Source: Rhodoferax sp. (GTDB taxonomy: Bacteria > Pseudomonadota > Gammaproteobacteria > Burkholderiales > Burkholderiaceae_C). From it: a DNA stretch of 8,817 nt. The notes beneath the pieces are model-generated. The model ran no database searches and was not told the DNA's origin. It saw only the letters and a program-made list of their open reading frames with translations. Location: NCBI GenBank assembly GCA_020048795.1, contig JAIFMA010000207.1, positions 1-8,817 on the forward strand, written 5' to 3'. The position numbers were made by a program, and so were the translations under genes. Shown in pieces: positions 6,743 to 8,817 of the stretch; position 1 is the first letter of the stretch; each line of letters starts with the position of its first letter.

Positions 6743-8152
6743 TCAACCCTTGAGCGTTTGTTCCAGCACGTGCAACTGCTGGTTAAGTTCGGTGATCTGC
6801 TGACGCTCGCCGCCAATTTTTCGCACCGCGTGCAGCACCGTGGTGTGGTCACGTCCGCCAAACAACTCGCCGATTTCCGGCAAGCTCTTTTGGGTCAGCT
6901 CCTTGGCCAGATACATGGCAATCTGACGCGGCCGGGCAATGCTGGCCGGGCGTTTTTTGGAGTACATGTCGGCAATCTTGATCTTGTAGTAGTCGGCCAC
7001 CGTTTTCTGGATGTTTTCTACCGAAATCTGCCGGTTCTGGATGGTAAGCAGGTCACGCAGGGCTTCCCGCGCCAGCATGATGGAAATTTCTTTCTGGTTG
7101 AAGCGCGAGTAGGCCAGGATCTTGCGCAGTGCACCTTCGAGTTCGCGCACGTTGGAGCGCACGTTTTTGGCGACAAAAAAGGCCACTTCCTCTGGCATCA
7201 CAATGCCTTCCACCTGGGCCTTGTTGATCAGGATGGCCACGCGCATTTCCAGTTCTGGCGGCTCAATGGCCACCGTCAGCCCCGAGTCGAAACGCGAGAC
7301 CAGACGCTCGTGGATGTCGGCCAGGCCCTTGGGATAGGTGTCGCTGGTCATCACAATGTGCGATTTTCTGGCGCGCAGTGCCTCAAAGGCGTAAAAAAAC
7401 TCTTCCTGCGTGCGCTCCTTGTTGGCCAGAAACTGCACGTCGTCAATCAGCAGCAGGTCCAGCGTGTGGTAACGCTCCTTGAATTCATCAAACGCCTTGC
7501 GTTGATAGGCTTTCACCACATCGGTGACAAACTGCTCGGCGTGGATGTAGAGAACTTTGGCGTTGGGACGCTCGCTGACCAACTGGTTGCCCACGGCGTG
7601 CATCAGGTGGGTCTTGCCCAGACCCACGCCACCGTACATGAACAAGGGGTTGTAAAGATGCCCCGGCATGCCGGCCACATGCATCGCAGCGGCACGCGCC
7701 ATGCGGTTGGCGCTACCCTCCACCAGGGCCTCAAAGGTAAGCGCGGTATTGAGGCGGCTTTTGAGGGGCTCCACGCTGTGGGGCAGCATCCCACGAAGCA
7801 TCGATTCGTCCGCGATCAGCGTTTGTGATTTGAGTGCCGGCTGGCTTCTGGCAACGGGTTCCCGCAGGGCAAGCGCTAACTCAATTACCACCGGCTGGCC
7901 AGTCAGGCGCTCCATCAGCAAGGCCAGGCGGGCGCTGTACTGGGCACGAATCCAGTCCAGTTTGAAACGGTTGGCGACAAACAGCGTGACCTTGGACAGA
8001 TCGTCGGAAACCTGGGCCGAAAGTGGTTTGATCCAGGTCAGGAACTGCTGCTCTGGCAACTCCTGGGCCAGTTGATCAATGCAGGCTTGCCAAAAATCAG
8101 GGGCCGCCTGCGCCTGTGTTGCGTCTGGCGTGGGGAAGGGTCCCTCGGTCAT
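6743..8152 (-). CDS. dnaA: Chromosomal replication initiator DnaA, 469 aa
   Basis: DnaA binds DnaA boxes at oriC, oligomerises with ATP, opens the duplex and loads the helicase. Domain I is at about 18-90 (FWQACIDQLAQELPEQQFLTWIKPL) and a short variable linker is at about 95-135. The AAA+ domain III carries Walker A GGVGLGKT at 174-181, Walker B LLLIDDVQF at 233-241, sensor 1 MTSDTYP at 268-274, the box VII arginine in LVSRFDSGLTVAIEPP (Arg287) and sensor 2 in NVRELEGALRK (Arg336). Domain IV (about 375-469) has the DNA-binding signature GGRDHTTVLHAVRKI at 432-446. Length is normal. The ATG at 8152 has no good Shine-Dalgarno, but no better start exists and the N-terminus aligns with the family. 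A one-mismatch DnaA box lies 15 bases upstream of the start, which suggests autoregulation. Confidence 0.98.
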   Translation of the reverse strand: MTEGPFPTPDATQAQAAPDFWQACIDQLAQELPEQQFLTWIKPLSAQVSDDLSKVTLFVANRFKLDWIRAQYSARLALLMERLTGQPVVIELALALREPVARSQPALKSQTLIADESMLRGMLPHSVEPLKSRLNTALTFEALVEGSANRMARAAAMHVAGMPGHLYNPLFMYGGVGLGKTHLMHAVGNQLVSERPNAKVLYIHAEQFVTDVVKAYQRKAFDEFKERYHTLDLLLIDDVQFLANKERTQEEFFYAFEALRARKSHIVMTSDTYPKGLADIHERLVSRFDSGLTVAIEPPELEMRVAILINKAQVEGIVMPEEVAFFVAKNVRSNVRELEGALRKILAYSRFNQKEISIMLAREALRDLLTIQNRQISVENIQKTVADYYKIKIADMYSKKRPASIARPRQIAMYLAKELTQKSLPEIGELFGGRDHTTVLHAVRKIGGERQQITELNQQLHVLEQTLKG

Positions 8153-8167
8153 TGTGTGGTCAATTTC

Positions 8168-8176
8168 TGTGGATAG
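8168..8176 (-). promoter_or_regulatory. DnaA box, one mismatch
   Basis: CTATCCACA on the minus strand differs from the TTATCCACA consensus only at its first base. It lies in the expected dnaA 5' leader, 15 bases before the ATG. Confidence 0.7.
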
Positions 8177-8180
8177 TTGT

Positions 8181-8200
8181 AATTTCTGGCCTGAGAAATT
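8181..8200. repeat. 7-bp inverted repeat near the dnaA promoter
   Basis: AATTTCT and AGAAATT are perfect arms around a 6-base spacer, GGCCTG. A third copy of the arm in direct orientation, AATTTCTG, is at 8162-8169, 19 bases away, and overlaps the start of the downstream DnaA box. The right arm overlaps the candidate dnaA -10 element. It could be an operator, part of the unwinding region, or a short RNA hairpin at the transcript start. Confidence 0.45.
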
Positions 8201-8203
8201 CTA
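8198..8203 (-). promoter_or_regulatory. Candidate dnaA -10 element
   Basis: TAGAAT on the minus strand matches TATAAT at 5 of 6 positions and would start a transcript near 8191, giving a leader of about 39 bases before dnaA. I find no good -35 at normal spacing. The -35 zone is instead occupied by the perfect DnaA box at 8217-8225, a layout that would let DnaA control its own promoter. Confidence 0.35.
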
Positions 8204-8216
8204 GTTTATCAAAGGC

Positions 8217-8225
8217 TTATCCACA
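8217..8225 (+). promoter_or_regulatory. DnaA box, perfect consensus
   Basis: TTATCCACA matches the strong DnaA-binding consensus exactly. It lies 65 bases upstream of the dnaA start, at the edge of the AT-rich patch and over the likely -35 region of the dnaA promoter. Confidence 0.85.
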
Positions 8226-8307
8226 CCAGGGGACGGCAAAAAAGATGGTCTGTCATCGGGCAGGAAAACGTGTCGCCTGGGGATCTGCCGGATCAGCTAT
8301 TCAAAGT

Positions 8308-8317
8308 TTGCGATAAT
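8308..8317 (+). promoter_or_regulatory. Candidate extended -10 promoter for rpmH
   Basis: TTGCGATAAT contains GATAAT (5 of 6 to TATAAT) at 8312-8317, preceded by TG one base upstream, the extended -10 signature. No convincing -35 is present, which is compatible with an extended -10 promoter. Transcription would start near 8324 and give a leader of about 100 bases before rpmH. Confidence 0.5.
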
Positions 8318-8326
8318 CCGCGGTTC

Positions 8327-8341
8327 CCTGAATCATTCAGG
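8327..8341 (+). other. 5'-terminal hairpin of the rpmH leader
   Basis: CCTGAA and TTCAGG form a perfect 6-bp stem with a 3-base TCA loop, a few bases after the predicted transcript start. Such a 5' hairpin can protect mRNA from decay. An AGGAG at 8339-8343 partly lies in its 3' arm, with no suitable ATG close behind it. Confidence 0.45.
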
Positions 8342-8353
8342 AGAAACTGAACA

Positions 8354-8387
8354 CCGATATGAGCCGGGTCATCATCACTGACATCGG
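8354..8387 (+). other. Second possible stem-loop in the rpmH leader
   Basis: CCGAT (8354-8358) can pair with ATCGG (8383-8387), and GTCA (8368-8371) with TGAC (8379-8382). The 3' strand is continuous and the 5' strand carries a 9-base bulge. The structure is plausible but not strong without covariation. Confidence 0.3.
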
Positions 8388-8425
8388 CTTAGGTCGTCCC
8401 CAAGAGTCACTTAGGATTTCAAAAA

Positions 8426-8560
8426 ATGAAACGCACTTACCAGCCCTCCAAAATCCGCCGCGCCCGTACCCATGGTTTTCTGGTTCGCATGAAGACCCGC
8501 GGCGGCCGCGCCGTGATCAATGCGCGTCGCGCCAAGGGTCGCAAGCGCCTGGCCGTCTGA
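8426..8560 (+). CDS. rpmH: 50S ribosomal protein L34, 44 aa
   Basis: The gene is 135 bases and too short for many ORF finders. The product starts MKRTYQPSKIRRARTHGF and ends KGRKRLAV, the full-length, highly basic L34 of the large ribosomal subunit. Family hallmarks KRTYQPSK, RTHGFLVRM and GRAVINARRAKGRKRL are all present. The ATG at 8426 has AGGA at 8413-8416, nine bases upstream. It diverges from dnaA and is followed by rnpA 23 bases later, the usual bacterial pairing. Expression probably comes from the extended -10 promoter near 8312 through a structured leader. Confidence 0.98.
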   Translation: MKRTYQPSKIRRARTHGFLVRMKTRGGRAVINARRAKGRKRLAV

Positions 8561-8583
8561 TCATTGGTGGGTGCAGGCAAGCT

Positions 8584-8817
8584 TTGCAACGACTCAAGAC
8601 CCGTGCGCAGTTTCAAGCGGTATTGGGGGGCGGTACCGTGGCCCGGACACCGCACTTTGCGCTGCATCGCGTGGTGCTGACAGATCCTCGGGCAGGGCCA
8701 GACGGCGAGCAGCCCTTGTTTGCGCAACGCGATGTCTGGCTGGGTGCCATGGTGCCCAAGCGCTGGGCCAAGCGGGCCGTGACACGCAACACCATCAGGC
8801 GTCAGGTCTATGCGGTG
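8584..8817 (+). CDS. rnpA: Ribonuclease P protein component, N-terminal 78 aa (runs off window)
   Basis: RnpA binds the RNase P RNA and helps it cut the 5' leader from pre-tRNA. The frame reads LQRLKTRAQFQAVLGGGTVA, then HFALHRVVL, DVWLGAMVPKRWAKRAVTRN and TIRRQVYAV. The KR..AKRAVTRNTIRRQ segment at 59-73 is the conserved RNR motif that contacts the RNA. The start is taken as TTG 8584, because family members begin with M-Q-R-L-K at this point. AGG at 8575-8577 is a modest Shine-Dalgarno, and no in-frame ATG or GTG lies between rpmH and this codon. The same frame remains open upstream through all of rpmH to a stop at 8329, so a longer product from ATG 8359 cannot be excluded. The 3' end is outside the window. 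Confidence 0.92.
   Translation, partial: MQRLKTRAQFQAVLGGGTVARTPHFALHRVVLTDPRAGPDGEQPLFAQRDVWLGAMVPKRWAKRAVTRNTIRRQVYAV

Larger units (their letters stand above)
8153..8425. other. dnaA-rpmH divergent intergenic region, candidate oriC
   Basis: This 273-base non-coding stretch separates the minus-strand dnaA cluster from the plus-strand rpmH-rnpA pair. Bases 8161-8220 contain 40 A/T of 60, unlike the GC-rich surroundings. They are bracketed by two DnaA boxes in opposite orientation, centred 49 bp apart. Divergent genes, DnaA boxes and an AT-rich patch next to dnaA are the standard signs of a bacterial replication origin. Only two good boxes are visible, so this may be a minimal origin, part of one, or only a DnaA-controlled promoter. 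Confidence 0.6.

Noticed and set aside
6758..7828. Long + strand open frame (356 codons) antisense to dnaA
   Set aside because: It lies fully opposite dnaA, whose motifs are intact. The antisense translation is His/Gln/Val-rich with no recognisable family, as expected from GC-rich codon bias.
8311..8323. GATAATCCGCGG read as another DnaA box or a palindromic operator
   Set aside because: It misses several consensus positions of TTATCCACA. CCGCGG is a 6-base palindrome expected often in GC-rich DNA. The GATAAT is better explained as the rpmH -10.
8437..8795. Minus-strand open frames opposite rpmH and rnpA
   Set aside because: They are shadows of two conserved genes on the + strand, overlap one another in different frames, and show no family features.
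1..8817. CRISPR arrays, tRNA or rRNA genes, insertion sequences, phage or defence genes
   Set aside because: I looked for regular repeats, cloverleaf-like segments, transposase motifs and terminal repeats on both strands and saw none. The region is nearly filled by housekeeping genes.

Overview
The window is an ordinary bacterial chromosomal replication-gene neighbourhood, most likely from the Burkholderiales (Betaproteobacteria) and probably Comamonadaceae-like (Rhodoferax/Polaromonas type). This rests on protein resemblance, high coding GC, and the order rnpA-rpmH / dnaA-dnaN-gyrB with no recF between dnaN and gyrB. No marker that would fix the genus is present.

Layout from left to right. 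Bases 1-541 hold two small membrane-protein genes on the + strand: the 3' end of a DUF2189-family gene and a complete DUF2788-family gene, overlapping by one base. They converge, with a 4-bp gap, on a long minus-strand block at 546-8152. Read in its own direction, that block runs dnaA (8152-6743), dnaN (6647-5541), gyrB (5397-2794), a GGDEF diguanylate cyclase (2726-1143) and an NnrU-family membrane protein (1127-546). The gap 8153-8425 separates dnaA from rpmH. It contains a perfect DnaA box, a one-mismatch DnaA box, a 60-bp stretch that is two-thirds A/T, and candidate promoters facing both ways. rpmH (8426-8560) and the start of rnpA (from 8584, cut by the window end) lie on the + strand.

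Functionally, dnaA, dnaN and gyrB supply the initiator, the sliding clamp and one gyrase subunit. rpmH and rnpA supply ribosomal protein L34 and the RNase P protein. The two genes after gyrB are accessory: a cytoplasmic c-di-GMP synthase with an unrecognised helical N-terminal half and an apparently intact product-inhibition site, then a six-helix NnrU-like membrane protein 15 bases downstream. Divergence of dnaA and rpmH around the DnaA boxes fits a replication origin (oriC) or its dnaA-proximal part, but sequence reading alone cannot prove that.

I do not see a clearly new system. The better leads are regulatory. They are an inverted repeat over the putative dnaA -10 element, a structured rpmH leader, an rnpA reading frame that stays open through all of rpmH, a long imperfect hairpin between dnaN and gyrB, and the placement of a diguanylate cyclase directly behind gyrB.
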